Shown here: positions 1 to 8,902 of the stretch, piece by piece | How positions within the stretch are numbered: the first letter of the stretch is position 1 | Layout of the letters: each line of letters begins with the position of its first letter | Assembly (NCBI RefSeq): GCF_040717455.1 | Contig: NZ_JBFEFH010000022.1 | Span: forward strand, 1-64,000 | DNA from: Tautonia sp040717455 | Lineage (GTDB): Bacteria > Planctomycetota > Planctomycetia > Isosphaerales > Isosphaeraceae | DNA: 64,000 nucleotides | Reading direction: 5' to 3' | Program-made: the position numbers and the translations under genes | The notes under the pieces: model-generated | Seen by the model: the letters and a program-made list of their open reading frames with translations, nothing else | The model's database searches: none | Told to the model about the DNA's origin: nothing

Positions 1-331
1 GTGAAGCGGCCGAAGACCGACAGCCGGCCGCGCGTGGATCTGCACCGCAGCAGCCTATCGCCCGGCCCGGCTGGGGTCCAGGCTCGGCCGACCGGCAAGC
101 CCCGTCGGTGAGCGACGTGACGCCGGACTCCCGGCCCTGTGAATCAGTCAGCGGGCCGTGACCCTGCACGCCGATCAGTCCTTCGCGATCGAGGGCAGAG
201 GGCGCATTCTGAACAAACGCTCACATGCGAGCGTTGGTTATTGTCCGTTTGCTATCCCAAGGCCGCTTCCCACGACCTTCGCTCTCGCCTACGATATCGC
301 GGGAACGATCAGCTCAGGAGGATTCCTGCCA
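1..331. other. Upstream region of the molybdenum hydroxylase operon
   Basis: No gene is recognised here. Frame 1 is open from the window edge to a TGA near position 109, which could be the tail of a gene that starts outside, but the residues match nothing I know. The second half is less GC-rich than its surroundings and carries an inverted repeat at 216-235, so it probably holds the promoter of the downstream three-gene operon. Confidence 0.4.
216..235. promoter_or_regulatory. Inverted repeat, candidate operator
   Basis: The sequence shows two perfect 7-base arms, AACGCTC and GAGCGTT, separated by six bases. It lies about 96 bases before the start of the 2Fe-2S subunit gene. Perfect short dyads at this place are typical of binding sites for dimeric repressors, for example of the TetR type, but no regulator gene lies next to it, so the function is inferred. 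Confidence 0.35.
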
Positions 332-955
332 ATGGACGAACCGGCAACACCCTTGGGTCCGACGCACCGTGAGTTCCTAGCGAACACCGGAAGTGTCGCG
401 GCCGATGCCCTTGGTCGCGCGGAGTCGCTTTCAGATGGCGGCGAGCAGGGGGGCATCCCCGATGGACCGGCCACGGCTGCAAACGTCGTCGGCTCGATCC
501 CCCTGAAGCTACGGGTCAATGGCAGGGAGCGTGACCTGCAGATCGATCCGCGCACAACGCTGCTCGACTGCCTTCGCGAGACCATTTCGCTCACCGGCAC
601 GAAGAAGGGATGCGACCACGGCCAGTGCGGGGCCTGCACCGTCCACGTCGATGGCAGGCGTGTCCTTTCCTGCCTGAGCCTCGCCATCTTGCTCGACGGC
701 GCCGAGGTCACCACGATCGAGGGCCTCGGCACGCCCGACGCGATGCACCCGATGCAGGCCGCGTTCGTCGAGAGCGACGGCTACCAGTGCGGCTACTGCA
801 CTTCGGGCCAGATCATGTCCGCCGTCGCGCTGCTCGACGAACCCTGCGGGCCGACCGACGCCGACGTCAAGGAATTGATGAGCGGGAACATCTGCCGGTG
901 CGGCGCCTACGCGAACATCGTGCAAGCGATCCAGCAAGTGCGCCACCCGAAGTAG
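332..955 (+). CDS. Molybdenum hydroxylase, 2Fe-2S subunit (PaoA/YagT type)
   Basis: This 207-residue protein is the iron-sulfur subunit of a xanthine-oxidase-family enzyme and would pass electrons from the molybdenum site to FAD. A plant-type 2Fe-2S domain covers about residues 56-130 with ligands C94, C99, C102 and C114; a second helical 2Fe-2S domain follows with C153, C156, C188 and C190. The start at 332 is chosen because AGGAGGA lies nine bases before the ATG; the open frame extends further upstream without such a site. Residues 12-25 (HREFLANTGSVAADAL) resemble a degraded Tat signal in which the first Arg of the RR pair is His. It is followed after 23 bases by the FAD subunit gene, so the three genes form an operon. 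Confidence 0.93.
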   Translation: MDEPATPLGPTHREFLANTGSVAADALGRAESLSDGGEQGGIPDGPATAANVVGSIPLKLRVNGRERDLQIDPRTTLLDCLRETISLTGTKKGCDHGQCGACTVHVDGRRVLSCLSLAILLDGAEVTTIEGLGTPDAMHPMQAAFVESDGYQCGYCTSGQIMSAVALLDEPCGPTDADVKELMSGNICRCGAYANIVQAIQQVRHPK

Positions 956-978
956 ACAACGTCAAGGATAATGCTCCC

Positions 979-1980
979 GTGCACACATTCGAATTCACCC
1001 GCCCCGTCGACGCTGCCGGCGCCATCGCACTGGCCGCCAGGGCGACCACCGCCCAGCAAGGCGCCGACGTCCGCCTCATCGCCGGGGGCACGACGCTCGT
1101 CGACCTGATGAAACTCGGCGTCGAAACGCCGAAACAACTGGTCGACATCAATCGCCTGCCGCTCGATCGCATCGAGCCGCTGCCGCAGGGCGGCCTGAAG
1201 ATCGGCGGCACCGTGCGAAACTCGACCCTCGCCAACGACGCCACCGTGAAGCGAGATTACTCCGTCCTCTCGCAGGCGATCCTCCAGGGCGCCTCGGCAC
1301 AGATCCGCAACATGGCCACGACCGCCGGCAACATGCTCCAGCGGACTCGCTGCGTCTACTTCCGCGACCCGGCGATGCCCTGCAACAAGCGCGAACCCGG
1401 CAGCGGCTGTCCGGCCATCACCGGACACAATCGCATGCTGGCCATCCTCGGCGCGAGCGACGCTTGCATCGCCACGAACCCCTCCGACATGTGCGTCGCG
1501 CTGGCCGCCCTCGACGCCACCGTGCACATCCAGCGAACCGCGGGCTCGCGGGAGGTCCCCTTCGCCGACTTCCACGTCCTCCCCGGCGATACGCCGCAAC
1601 GCGAGAATGTGCTCGAGCCGGGAGACCTCATCACCCACATCGAACTCCCACCGCCGCTGAGAGGCGCCAAACACGTCTACCTGAAGCTGCGAGATCGCGC
1701 GTCCTACGAATTCGCGTTGGCCTCCGCCGCGGTGGTCCTCCAGATCGTCGGCGGAACAATCGTCTCAGCCCGCCTCGCCCTCGGGGGCGTCGGCACCAAG
1801 CCCTGGCGTTCTCCGGAAGCCGAAGCGGCGCTCGCCGGCCAGCCCGCCGACGAGGCAACTTACATCGCCGCCGCCGATGCTGCCCTCCGCGACGCGAAGC
1901 CGCAAAGCCAAAACGGATTCAAGGTCGAGCTCGCCAGGCGGTGCATCGCGCACGCCCTGCGAAGCGCCGCCACCGCTTAA
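979..1980 (+). CDS. Molybdenum hydroxylase, FAD-binding subunit (PaoB/YagS type)
   Basis: The 333-residue product has the FAD-binding fold of molybdopterin dehydrogenases: the AGGTTLVDLMKLG segment near the N-terminus, then IGGTVRNSTLAND, then the CO-dehydrogenase flavoprotein C-terminal domain. The segment QRTRCVYFRDPAMPCNKREP with the following GSGC matches the Cys-containing insertion of PaoB, which binds a 4Fe-4S cluster in the E. coli enzyme. GTG at 979 is taken as the start because AAGGAT lies nine bases before it and the protein then begins at the conserved HTFEFTRP; the frame is open further upstream but overlaps the previous gene. Length agrees with the family (about 320 residues). 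Confidence 0.92.
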   Translation: MHTFEFTRPVDAAGAIALAARATTAQQGADVRLIAGGTTLVDLMKLGVETPKQLVDINRLPLDRIEPLPQGGLKIGGTVRNSTLANDATVKRDYSVLSQAILQGASAQIRNMATTAGNMLQRTRCVYFRDPAMPCNKREPGSGCPAITGHNRMLAILGASDACIATNPSDMCVALAALDATVHIQRTAGSREVPFADFHVLPGDTPQRENVLEPGDLITHIELPPPLRGAKHVYLKLRDRASYEFALASAAVVLQIVGGTIVSARLALGGVGTKPWRSPEAEAALAGQPADEATYIAAADAALRDAKPQSQNGFKVELARRCIAHALRSAATA

Positions 1981-2007
1981 TTCCGCGACGGAGCGAAGGA
2001 CCCTACC

Positions 2008-4263
2008 ATGCCCGCATCTCCAGCACCCGCCGCGTCCTCGCCCATCGGCCGTGCCACCCCGCGCATTGACGGACCCTTGAAAGTCACCGGCAGTGCGAAG
2101 TACTCGTCCGACTTCAATTTCCCGGGCCAGCTCTACGCCGTCCCCGTCGGTGCCACGATCGCCAGCGGCAGGATCACCTCGCTCGACGTTTCGATCGCCG
2201 AGAAGATGCCCGGCGTCCGAGCGATCTTTCACCGCGAGAACATCGGCCCGATCTATCGCTCGGTGCGGCAAACCGGATTCGAAGGCATCATGGAGGAACG
2301 CCGCCCGCCGTTCGAAGACGACGTCGTCCGCTACTATGGCCAGTACGTTGCTCTGGCCGTCGCCGAAACCTTCGAGGCGGCCAAGGCCGCTGCCGACGCC
2401 GTGCGAGTCGCGTACGCGCCCGAGAGGCCGAACGTCGACTCCCACCTCGAAGCCGACAACGAACCCGACACGGTGCTCACCACCTTCGGACCGCATGAGC
2501 GCTTGCAGATGGCCCGCGGCGACGCCGATCGGGCCTTCGCCGCCGCTCCTGTCAAGCTCGACGAGACCTATGTCACGCCGACCGAAGCCCACAACCCCAT
2601 CGAGCTGCACGCCACGAACGCCGTCTGGGACGGCTCGACGCTCACCCTGTATGAGACGACCCAGGGCGTCGTCAATGCGCGCAGCGTCCTCGCGCAAGTC
2701 TTCGGCCTGGCACCCGAAAACGTTCGCGTCATCTCCCGATTCCTCGGCTCTGGCTTCGGCGGCAAGCTCTGGCCCTGGACGCACAGCGTGCTCGCCGGAG
2801 CCGCGGCGCGTGAGCTCCGACAGCCGGTGAAGCTCGTCGTCAGCCGCAAGATGATGTTCGAAACCGTCGGCCACCGCCCCCGCACGCAGCAACGCATCCG
2901 CATCGGGGCCACTCCCGACGGCAAGCTCGTCTCGCTGATGCAGGACTACATCTACCAGCGCTCGATCCTCGATCTCCACCACGAAGACTGCGGCGAGTCG
3001 ACCGGCATCCAGTACAGCGTCCCCAATCTGCGTGTTACCTTCGGCCGCGCCAAACGCCATATCGGTGCCGGCGCCGACTTCCGCGGCCCCGGCCGCGTCC
3101 CCGGCCTCTACGCCACCGAGGCCGCGATGAACGAACTGGCGGGCCGGCTCGGGATCGATCCGATGCAACTCCGCATCATCAACGAGCAGGAAGTCGACGA
3201 GTCGCTCAACATCCCCTTCTCGTCGCGTCATCTCGTCGACTGCTTCCGACTCGGCGCCGAGAAGTTCGGCTGGGCCAGGCGCGATGCCGCCGTCGGCTCC
3301 ATGAAGCGCGACGGCCTGATCCTCGGCTGGGGGATGGCCGGCTGCTCGTGGATCGCCGCCCGCATCTCGGCGGAAGTGGTCATGCACCTGCGCGACGATG
3401 GCACCGTCCGCGTCGCTTCCGCCACCCAGGACATCGGCACCGGCACCTACACCATCCTCGCCCAACTCGCCGCCGAGAGGATCGGCATCCCCCTCGATCG
3501 CATCGAAGTGACGCTCGGCGACACCGCATTCCCTGCCGGCCCCGTCTCCGGCGGCTCGCTCGTCACCGAATCGGTCATCCCTGCGGTCCTCAAGGCTGCC
3601 GACGCCGTGATCGAATCGCTGCTCACCGTCGCCGTCACCACGCCCGGTTCGCCATTCGAGGATCGCCAGCCGATGGAGCTCGCGTTCGAAAACGGTCGGG
3701 TCTTCATCAAGGCCGACGGCCCCGCCAATGGCACGCCCTTCGCCGACCTGCTTCGCCAGGCCAAGTTGGCGATGGTCACGCGCCGGGCGAGATCCGAGGG
3801 CAACTTCGACGCTCCCGATCCCAAGTTCTCCACGAACTCCTACGGCTGCCACTTCGTCGAAGTCACCTGGCAGCCCGAGACCGCCCGCCTCCGCGTCAGC
3901 CGCGTCGTCTCGGTCATCGACGGCGGCAAGATCCTCAATCCCCTGGCCGCGCGCAATCAAATCGAAGGCGCCGTCGTCATGGGCATGGGAATGGCCCTCT
4001 TCGAGCACGTCGAGTACGACCCGCAGAACGGGGCTCCCATCAACGCGAGCCTCGCCGACTACATCGTCACCGTGAACGCCGACGCCCCGCCCATCGAAGT
4101 CCACTTCCTCGACCACCCCGACAAGGAGGTGAACGAACTCGGCGCCCGCGGCATTGGCGAGATCGGCCTCACCGGGATCGCCGCCGCCATCACCGACGCC
4201 GTCCACCACGCCACCGGCGTCCGCGTCCGCGAGCTCCCGATTACAATCGAAAAGCTCCTGTGA
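2008..4263 (+). CDS. Molybdenum hydroxylase, molybdopterin-binding catalytic subunit (PaoC/YagR type)
   Basis: At 751 residues this is the large catalytic subunit that binds the molybdopterin cofactor and hydroxylates aldehydes or N-heterocycles. The N-terminal a/b hammerhead domain begins with the typical RIDGPLKVTGSAKYSSD, the glycine-rich cofactor contact FLGSGFGGK follows, QDIGTGTYT is present, and the proposed base-catalyst Glu is E718 in ARGIGEIGLTG. An AAGGA lies 9 bases before the ATG, 27 bases after the FAD gene. Substrate cannot be read from sequence; PaoC-like aldehyde oxidation is the best guess. No XdhC-like or MocA-like maturation gene is seen nearby, so cofactor insertion would depend on a distant gene. 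Confidence 0.93.
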   Translation: MPASPAPAASSPIGRATPRIDGPLKVTGSAKYSSDFNFPGQLYAVPVGATIASGRITSLDVSIAEKMPGVRAIFHRENIGPIYRSVRQTGFEGIMEERRPPFEDDVVRYYGQYVALAVAETFEAAKAAADAVRVAYAPERPNVDSHLEADNEPDTVLTTFGPHERLQMARGDADRAFAAAPVKLDETYVTPTEAHNPIELHATNAVWDGSTLTLYETTQGVVNARSVLAQVFGLAPENVRVISRFLGSGFGGKLWPWTHSVLAGAAARELRQPVKLVVSRKMMFETVGHRPRTQQRIRIGATPDGKLVSLMQDYIYQRSILDLHHEDCGESTGIQYSVPNLRVTFGRAKRHIGAGADFRGPGRVPGLYATEAAMNELAGRLGIDPMQLRIINEQEVDESLNIPFSSRHLVDCFRLGAEKFGWARRDAAVGSMKRDGLILGWGMAGCSWIAARISAEVVMHLRDDGTVRVASATQDIGTGTYTILAQLAAERIGIPLDRIEVTLGDTAFPAGPVSGGSLVTESVIPAVLKAADAVIESLLTVAVTTPGSPFEDRQPMELAFENGRVFIKADGPANGTPFADLLRQAKLAMVTRRARSEGNFDAPDPKFSTNSYGCHFVEVTWQPETARLRVSRVVSVIDGGKILNPLAARNQIEGAVVMGMGMALFEHVEYDPQNGAPINASLADYIVTVNADAPPIEVHFLDHPDKEVNELGARGIGEIGLTGIAAAITDAVHHATGVRVRELPITIEKLL

Positions 4264-4616
4264 ATCGGCAGCCGCCGACGGGTCACGAAAAGGCGCATCC
4301 GAAATGAACAGCAGACCATCGTTCGACGAAACGTAAAGTCCGGAATCAGACGACAGGGTGCGTCAATTGGGGCAGACCACGCAGCACTCTAATCAACATG
4401 CCGCTCGATACGGCTCGCCGGGTGGACAAACCGACGCAGCCCGCTTCGGCGTGGTCGTCCAGCGGCGTTTCGGACCGTAGCAGGCACCTGCCCCGAAGCA
4501 CTTCGCCGCGGCCGGCCCGTGATGATCCGGAGCCGAGAGGCTGGCACGGTGCTCCTCCCGCAGGCCGAGGTTCGCGGGGCCGCCGAGGTCGCCCCGCGAA
4601 CCTCCCGGGTCGCCGT
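4264..4616. other. Convergent intergenic region
   Basis: This 353-base gap separates the convergent oxidase operon and esterase gene. Apart from the hairpin near its right end I see no gene, RNA or repeat; the ORFs crossing it are antisense extensions of the esterase region. Confidence 0.5.
4567..4604 (-). terminator. Strong hairpin after the esterase gene
   Basis: A perfect 13-base inverted repeat, GAGGTTCGCGGGG and CCCCGCGAACCTC, encloses a 12-base loop. It begins 12 bases beyond the esterase stop codon. There is no T-tract, so it is either a GC-type terminator or an mRNA 3' end stabiliser. Confidence 0.65.
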
Positions 4617-6689
4617 TCAGCGGAAGAGACGCTGGACGAAGAGGTAAAGGTTATTCTTCCACTCCGTCGGGTCGTGGCCGTTGCCGTCGACGTGCCAGAC
4701 GTGCGGGACGTCGTTCTCCTTGAGATGGGCGTGCACGCCCTGGCTGATCCGGAGCAGGTTGTCCTTCGCGCCGCAGGCGATCCAGAGCAGCTTGAGCTGC
4801 TCGCGGGCGCGGTCAGGGTCGGGCACCAGCTCGGCCGCGGGCTTCGTGTTCGGGGCCGCGGAGAAGGCGCCGACCCAGGCGAAGGTGTCGAGGTGGGCCA
4901 GCCCGAAGTTCAGCGCCTGGCCCCCTCCCATGGAGAGGCCGGCGAGGGCGCGGTGCTCGCGGTCCGCCTTGACCGAGTAGCGCGACTCGATCGCGGGGAT
5001 GACGTCGTTGAGCAGGTCCTCCTCGAACGCCGCGAAGGCCGGGGCGCCGGCGAAGACGTTCCCCTCGGCCCGGTCGTTTTGCTGGGCGCGGCCGTTGGGC
5101 ATGACGACGATCATCGGCTCGGCCGCCCCCTCGGCGATCAGGTTGTCGAGCAGGACGTCGGGCCGGGCGAAGCGCTGCCACTCGGTCTCGTCGCCGCCGA
5201 TGCCGTGCAGGAGGTAGAGCACCGGGTACTCCCGCTCCTCGGAGTAGCCCGGGGGCGTGTAGACGTTCATGCGGCGGGTCGTGCCGACCGACTCGGACTC
5301 GTAGGAGATCATCTCCAGCGTCCCGCGGGGGATGCCGTCGCGCGGCTCGTCGAAGCCGGCGGGGGGATCGGGGAAGGCGGGAACGTCGTCGGGGTTCAGC
5401 ACGATCGGCGGCCCCTGCCCCCGACGACGGGGCGCGCCGGGCCGTCCGGCCGGGCCGGCGGCCTCCCGATCGTCCGGGGACGCGGCCTCCCGCCCGGCCT
5501 CGGGGGCGCCGCCGAACAGGAGCGGCGCGAACTCGTGCAGGCTGCGGCGCCAGGTCTGCCACTCGTGCGAGGTGCCGGGCGACTCGTAGTAGACGTGCTC
5601 GATCCCGGCCTTTTCCAGCGCCTCGTGGTAATTCTTCACGCTTTGATACATCCGCTCCGGCTCCTCCGTGCCGATCCCGAGCCAGAGCACGTCGACCTTC
5701 TCGTTGAAGGCGTCGGCGTCGGCCATCACGCCCCCGTGGGCGGTCTCCGGGTCGAAGGCCACGCCGCCGAAGCCCCCGCCCGCCCCGCTGAACCCGCCGA
5801 TCGACGAGAACAGGTCGAGGTGCTTCAGGGTGATCTGGAAGGTCTGCATGCCTCCCATCGACAGCCCGGCCATCGCCCGGTGCTCGCGGTCGGGGATCGT
5901 GCGGTAGGTCGCGTCGACCATCGGGATCAGGTCCTCGACCATCACGCCCTCGAAGGCGGAGAACATCCGGGTGAAGTCGGGGCGGCCGCCGGGGGGACGG
6001 GCGGGCTCGGCGTCGCCGGCCCGGCGTGCGTAGCCCTGCTCCATGACCACGAGCATCGGCCTGGCCTTCCCCTCGGCGATGAGGTTGTCCATGATGAAGC
6101 CGACGCGGCCCTGGTTGGGCCAGCCCCGCTCGTCCTCGCCGGCGCCGTGCTGGAGGTAGAGCACCGGGTAGCGTTGCCCACCTTCATCATAGCCGGGCGG
6201 CGTGTAGACGAAGATCCGTCGCCACTGCTGCGTCGTCTCGGAGAAGTACCATCGCTCGCGGACCTCGCCGTGGGGCACGTCCTTCGGGAGGTAGAAGTCG
6301 GCCCCGTCCTCGGGGATCTCGATGCCGCTGGTCATCTTGCCGGTGCCGAAGTAGGTCTCGCTGGAGGGGTCGTTGACCTCGGCGCCGTCGATGAAGACGC
6401 GGTAGTAGTGGAACCCCGGCACCTGGGGCCCGGTGGTGGCGGTCCAGACGCCCTCGTCGTCCTTCTCGGCGGGATAGCGCTGGTCGTCGAAGAAGCCGAA
6501 GACGACCTGCCGGGCCTCCGGTGCCCGGATCCGGAACGTGACCCGCAGGTCGGGGTGGATCCGAGGGAACTGCGCCCCTCGGATGTTGCTGGGCGCGGGG
6601 ACGGCATCGGCGGGCCCCGGGGCCTCGTCCTGGAAGGGGGCCGTGGCCAGGAGCAGGTGCAGCAGGCCGGTGAGCAGGATGCTGTTCAT
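4617..6689 (-). CDS. Secreted double esterase, two CE1/esterase-D domains
   Basis: The 690-residue protein starts with a hydrophobic signal peptide (MNSILLTGLLHLLLATA). Residues 35-130 resemble the early-set beta domain that precedes many CE1-type esterases. Two alpha/beta-hydrolase domains follow: residues 140-395 with nucleophile S277 (GLSMGG) and H375 (GTSHEW), and residues 450-690 with nucleophile S586 (GLSMGG) and H672 (GNGHDPTEW). A charged, Pro-rich linker lies at 395-440. Such proteins often deacylate plant polysaccharides (feruloyl or acetyl xylan esterase), but the substrate is not readable here. ATG at 6689 is preferred over upstream codons because GGGAGGA precedes it and the signal peptide then begins at residue 1. 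Confidence 0.88.
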   Translation of the reverse strand: MNSILLTGLLHLLLATAPFQDEAPGPADAVPAPSNIRGAQFPRIHPDLRVTFRIRAPEARQVVFGFFDDQRYPAEKDDEGVWTATTGPQVPGFHYYRVFIDGAEVNDPSSETYFGTGKMTSGIEIPEDGADFYLPKDVPHGEVRERWYFSETTQQWRRIFVYTPPGYDEGGQRYPVLYLQHGAGEDERGWPNQGRVGFIMDNLIAEGKARPMLVVMEQGYARRAGDAEPARPPGGRPDFTRMFSAFEGVMVEDLIPMVDATYRTIPDREHRAMAGLSMGGMQTFQITLKHLDLFSSIGGFSGAGGGFGGVAFDPETAHGGVMADADAFNEKVDVLWLGIGTEEPERMYQSVKNYHEALEKAGIEHVYYESPGTSHEWQTWRRSLHEFAPLLFGGAPEAGREAASPDDREAAGPAGRPGAPRRRGQGPPIVLNPDDVPAFPDPPAGFDEPRDGIPRGTLEMISYESESVGTTRRMNVYTPPGYSEEREYPVLYLLHGIGGDETEWQRFARPDVLLDNLIAEGAAEPMIVVMPNGRAQQNDRAEGNVFAGAPAFAAFEEDLLNDVIPAIESRYSVKADREHRALAGLSMGGGQALNFGLAHLDTFAWVGAFSAAPNTKPAAELVPDPDRAREQLKLLWIACGAKDNLLRISQGVHAHLKENDVPHVWHVDGNGHDPTEWKNNLYLFVQRLFR

Positions 6690-7321
6690 CGTCGGTCCTC
6701 CCGTGTTGGGTCGATCGGGACCGCGGACAGCGTCCTGGCCCCGGCACGCCGAAATGGTGCTCTCTTTGGTATCAGCGGCGGGAACGGCCGTTCGGGCCGT
6801 GCCGCATGATCGCGATCGGCATCGGGCCGCCCTGCGGGTCAGGTCGCCCGACGCGGGGAGCAGGCCCTCAACGACCGGACCGCCTTCGGTTCCTTCGGGC
6901 GGGGACTTGATGATAGGCCCGCGATCGCGGGGAAGCCATGAGGTCACATCTGGAGGGCACCCGCCCCGGGCCCGTCGCCCTGGATGCCGATCGACTGCTG
7001 GACCGGGATCCCGGGCAGCTCGTGGCCCTCTCCGTCGGCGTCCGGGTCGAGGGACTCGACAAGGCGATCGACGGCGCGGCCGATTGCCTCGGAGTCGCGC
7101 CGGGATGGGTCGACGGCGAACTCGAATGCGAGCCCGCCGAGGCCGAGGCGAACGGAACGACCCGAGACGCCAAGTACGGGCACCCGGCCGGGGATCGGGG
7201 ACTCCCCGGGATCCCCGATCCCGGCCGACGACTCCGCCCCGGTGATGGTGGCGGATGCCCGTCGGAAACCGGCCCGCCTCGCTCCCCGAGGACCTCTGCG
7301 GGATCCAACTGGGGTCTCAAT
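6690..7321. other. Region upstream of the esterase gene
   Basis: This 632-base gap precedes the esterase gene and follows the permease gene stop. A 14-base palindrome CCCGCGATCGCGGG lies at 6918-6931. One weak 79-codon frame on the minus strand is listed separately. No RNA gene or repeat family was recognised. Confidence 0.4.
6944..7183 (-). CDS. Doubtful small ORF, hypothetical
   Basis: This frame would encode 79 residues from a GTG codon. It contains no recognised motif, no signal peptide and no membrane segment, and no ribosome binding site precedes it. The composition (DPSRRDSEAIGRAVDRLVES) is compatible with a short folded helix, which is the only reason for listing it; it may equally be a chance frame in GC-rich DNA. 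Confidence 0.2.
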   Translation of the reverse strand: MPVLGVSGRSVRLGLGGLAFEFAVDPSRRDSEAIGRAVDRLVESLDPDADGEGHELPGIPVQQSIGIQGDGPGAGALQM

Positions 7322-8860
7322 TTACTCGACGAAGCAGGTCCGCATCCGGCGGTGGGCGTCGGTGACGGCGACGAAGTAGCGGCGGACCTCCTCGGGATCG
7401 TCCTCCTCGATCGCGTGCTTGAGCCGCTCGACCTTGTCGATGAGCACCCGGGCCTTCATCCGGCGGTAGCGGCTGAGCGTGCCCTCGCGGAGGTAGACGC
7501 TCACCTGGAGGCGGCGGACCCAGTCCTGGTAGAGCGGGATGAAGTACTCGGCGTGCTCGGCGTCGCCGCTGGTGGCGGCGGAGAGGACCTCGGCCTTGAT
7601 GATGTTCAGGTCGTCGAAGATCTGGTCGGCCGGCGGGTAGTAGGTGTAGCAGGCCAGCACGCTGAATGCGACCAGGCCGAGGAGCCCGACACCGCCGAGC
7701 ACCGGGCCTGGGATCGTGATGTCGTACCGCGAGCGGGGACGATCGGCCCCGGCCGGCCCGGGGGTGCGTTCGAGCCAGTCCTCGATCCGCCAACGCCGAT
7801 CGAGCCGTCGCAGCGCCAGCCCGGCCAGGCCGACGCCGAGCAGCACGCCGAGGGCCTTGATCTCGTGCGGCATGACCTCGTCGGCAAGCTCCCGCGAGAC
7901 GGCCGAGAGGCTGCCGCTCCCGGGGTGGAACGGGCAGCAGTAGATGTCGAAGGCGTGGGTGTGCCCGGCCGGCTCGACCCCGCGCGGGGTCAGCGGGGCG
8001 TCCATCGCGTAGGCCAGCCCGACCACCACGACGAGCAGGCCGCCCAGCCAGGCGGCCGACCGCTTCGCCCCGTAAGCGCGGGCGACCCAGGCGAGCAGGC
8101 CGAGGTTCGCCCCCGCCCCGAAGGTCAGCAGCACGAACGCGGCGGACACGGAGTTGCCGTGCTGGAACATCGAGCCGAGCTGGGCCATTGCGACCATCGG
8201 CGTCGCGTAGGCGGGCAGGGCGACGGCCGTCATCTCCAGGGCCGCGAAGGGGTTATCCCGCTCCATCCGGTCCATCAGGCTGCCCGCAGGCAGGGCGACG
8301 TTGAGGAGGACGACCCCGAGCAGGCCGACGAGGATGTAGCCGGAGGTCGGGCCTGCCAGCTCTCGGGCCGCCGAGACCAGCAGCGCGATCATGCGCCTCG
8401 GCCCGTACGCGACCGGCGGCGGCGACGGCTCGGCCGAGGCGTTGTCCGGGAAGACGCGGTCGAAGGCGACCCCGACGGCCGTCACCACCAGCAGCGAGGC
8501 CAGGGCGAAGGTGAAGATGACCACAGGCTCCGAGAGCGAGAGCCCGTAGAGCACCGAGAGCGGATTGAACAGCGGCGCCGTCAGGGCGAAGGCGAGGATC
8601 GTCCCGCCGGAGAGGCCGTCGCGGCGAAGCTCGCGGGCGACCGGGATGACCCCGAGCGAGCAGACCGGCAGCAGCATGCCGATCGCCCAGGCCCTCGGCA
8701 GGGCCCAGCGCGTGCCGGCCCCGAACAGACGGCGGGTCCCCTCCGGCCCGACCAGCCGCCGGAAGATGGCGGCGATGACCAGCCCCACCAGGATGGTCGG
8801 TGCCGCCTCGGTCAGCGCCTCGACGAGGCGCTGGACCCCGCCCCAGAAGATTGCGTCCAT
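7322..8860 (-). CDS. Predicted permease, ArsP_1/DUF318 family
   Basis: The 512-residue integral membrane protein has at least eight hydrophobic segments arranged as two halves around a hydrophilic loop, followed by a helical, charged C-terminal domain of about 130 residues. The first half contains PVCSLGVIPVARELRRDG, the counterpart of the Cys-containing 'CSCGxxP' motif of ArsP_1-type permeases, and LTAPLFNP. Family members export organoarsenicals or divalent metals such as Cu/Zn. The loop carries an extra CCPFHPG segment that could bind metal. It follows the Asp-His lipoprotein gene by 42 bases on the same strand, which supports a role in metal movement. Substrate is unknown. Confidence 0.82.
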   Translation of the reverse strand: MDAIFWGGVQRLVEALTEAAPTILVGLVIAAIFRRLVGPEGTRRLFGAGTRWALPRAWAIGMLLPVCSLGVIPVARELRRDGLSGGTILAFALTAPLFNPLSVLYGLSLSEPVVIFTFALASLLVVTAVGVAFDRVFPDNASAEPSPPPVAYGPRRMIALLVSAARELAGPTSGYILVGLLGVVLLNVALPAGSLMDRMERDNPFAALEMTAVALPAYATPMVAMAQLGSMFQHGNSVSAAFVLLTFGAGANLGLLAWVARAYGAKRSAAWLGGLLVVVVGLAYAMDAPLTPRGVEPAGHTHAFDIYCCPFHPGSGSLSAVSRELADEVMPHEIKALGVLLGVGLAGLALRRLDRRWRIEDWLERTPGPAGADRPRSRYDITIPGPVLGGVGLLGLVAFSVLACYTYYPPADQIFDDLNIIKAEVLSAATSGDAEHAEYFIPLYQDWVRRLQVSVYLREGTLSRYRRMKARVLIDKVERLKHAIEEDDPEEVRRYFVAVTDAHRRMRTCFVE

Positions 8861-8902
8861 CGTCCTCGATTCCTCCCGATGTCCCCGGTGCCTCGGACGT
8901 GA

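Noticed and set aside
1765..4209. 814-codon minus-strand ORF across the molybdopterin subunit gene
   Set aside because: It is antisense to a strongly conserved enzyme, its Asp/Gly/Val-rich product matches no family, and such frames are expected in GC-rich DNA.
4398..6809. 803-codon plus-strand ORF opposite the esterase
   Set aside because: Antisense shadow; the minus strand encodes two clear hydrolase domains with signal peptide.
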